A stretch of 5,655 nucleotides of DNA, from contig JAUPUA010000026.1 in NCBI GenBank assembly GCA_030917805.1, forward strand, positions 1 through 5,655. Reading direction: 5' to 3'. The position numbers were made by a program, and so were the translations under genes. Each line of letters starts with the position of its first letter. Position 1 is the stretch's first letter. A model generated the notes under the pieces. That model saw only the letters and a program-made list of their open reading frames with translations. It ran no database searches and was not told where the DNA came from. Of this stretch, positions 5,438 through 5,655 are shown piece by piece. Source of the stretch: Patescibacteria group bacterium (lineage in GTDB: Bacteria; Patescibacteriota; Saccharimonadia; Saccharimonadales; HK-STAS-PATE-42).

Positions 5438-5655
5438 CTAGTTTTTGCCAACTAGTATAACAAAATCTGCGTTTGGATATAACTTTGAATAGGTTGCAGA
5501 AGTTGGAGAATATTCTGCTGCACTCAGTGCTGAGAGGAGGTTATTTTTAGAATTCACCTTGGATTTATTTATGACGACTAGTTTAGTCCCGGTTACTTTT
5601 TCCGATGTATCACCTACTATTAGTGCACTAGAACTAGCCGGTAGACCATCGGCTA
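5438..5655 (-). CDS. C-terminal end of a probable LytR-CpsA-Psr-type envelope protein (partial)
   Basis: One minus-strand frame is open from the window edge to a TAG at 5440-5438, giving 71 residues. It starts ADGLPASSSALIVGDTSE and ends YPNADFVILVGKN. The polar, Ser-rich first part followed by KLVVINKSKV (24-33) and an ending of the type ADFVxxxGK resembles the C-terminal LytR_C-like module of LCP proteins, which attach polymers to the cell wall. The LCP catalytic domain would lie outside the window, so this call rests on weak resemblance. The stop is 32 nt upstream of the membrane-protein ATG, consistent with one operon. A promoter for the next gene appears to lie inside its last codons. 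The start is not visible. Confidence 0.6.
   Translation of the reverse strand, partial: ADGLPASSSALIVGDTSEKVTGTKLVVINKSKVNSKNNLLSALSAAEYSPTSATYSKLYPNADFVILVGKN
5454..5482 (-). promoter_or_regulatory. Extended -10 promoter for the membrane protein-htrA unit
   Basis: The minus strand reads TGTTATACT (5462-5454), the same nine bases as the rpsO extended -10. At 17-bp spacing the -35 position (5482-5477) reads TTATAT, a weak match. The predicted start is near 5446, giving a leader of about 41 nt. It overlaps the 3' end of the upstream coding region, so it would be an internal operon promoter. The bases also encode residues of the LCP-like tail (VILV), so chance similarity is possible. Confidence 0.4.

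Noticed and set aside
5437..5456. Two ACTAGT palindromes 14 bp apart as a regulator site or attachment site
   Set aside because: One falls over the stop codon of the LCP-like gene and the other over the -10; six-base palindromes in A/T-rich DNA are expected by chance.

Overview
The window is a gene-dense bacterial stretch of moderate-to-low GC, read almost entirely from the minus strand. In minus-strand transcription order it holds: the last 71 residues of a protein that looks like the C-terminus of a LytR-CpsA-Psr (LCP) type envelope protein (5438-5655, cut by the window edge); an unrecognised protein with about nine membrane segments (4386-5405); a membrane-anchored HtrA/DegP-type serine protease (3166-4359); ribosomal protein S15, rpsO (2826-3092); and most of polynucleotide phosphorylase, pnp (1-2017, its C-terminus lost at the window edge). 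The only plus-strand gene (2185-2823) sits between rpsO and pnp. It encodes a 212-residue protein resembling a divergent class I methyltransferase fold.

The standard genetic code reads cleanly through every gene. The short compact genes and the extended -10 promoters would suit a Patescibacteria/CPR lineage such as Saccharibacteria, but that is a weak inference: nothing here is a firm taxonomic marker. A Firmicutes-like or other lineage is not excluded.

The three upstream genes (LCP-like tail, membrane protein, HtrA) are separated by 32 and 26 nt and probably form one envelope-related transcription unit. rpsO has its own strong promoter directly behind the htrA stop codon. rpsO and pnp are adjacent and co-transcribed in many bacteria. 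Here the pair is split by the opposite-strand gene, and pnp has its own extended -10 promoter and a roughly 95-nt leader that can fold into a long imperfect hairpin. That layout recalls the self-regulated pnp leader of E. coli.

Four candidate promoters all carry a TGn extended -10. The promoters of pnp and of the inserted gene diverge with overlapping -35 regions. The inserted gene has no Shine-Dalgarno sequence and its predicted start site falls on or next to the ATG, so it is probably leaderless. No RNA genes, CRISPR arrays or insertion sequences were seen, and no stretch over 300 bases lacks a gene. No wholly new system is evident. The most interesting parts are the pnp leader hairpin and the leaderless gene that splits rpsO from pnp.
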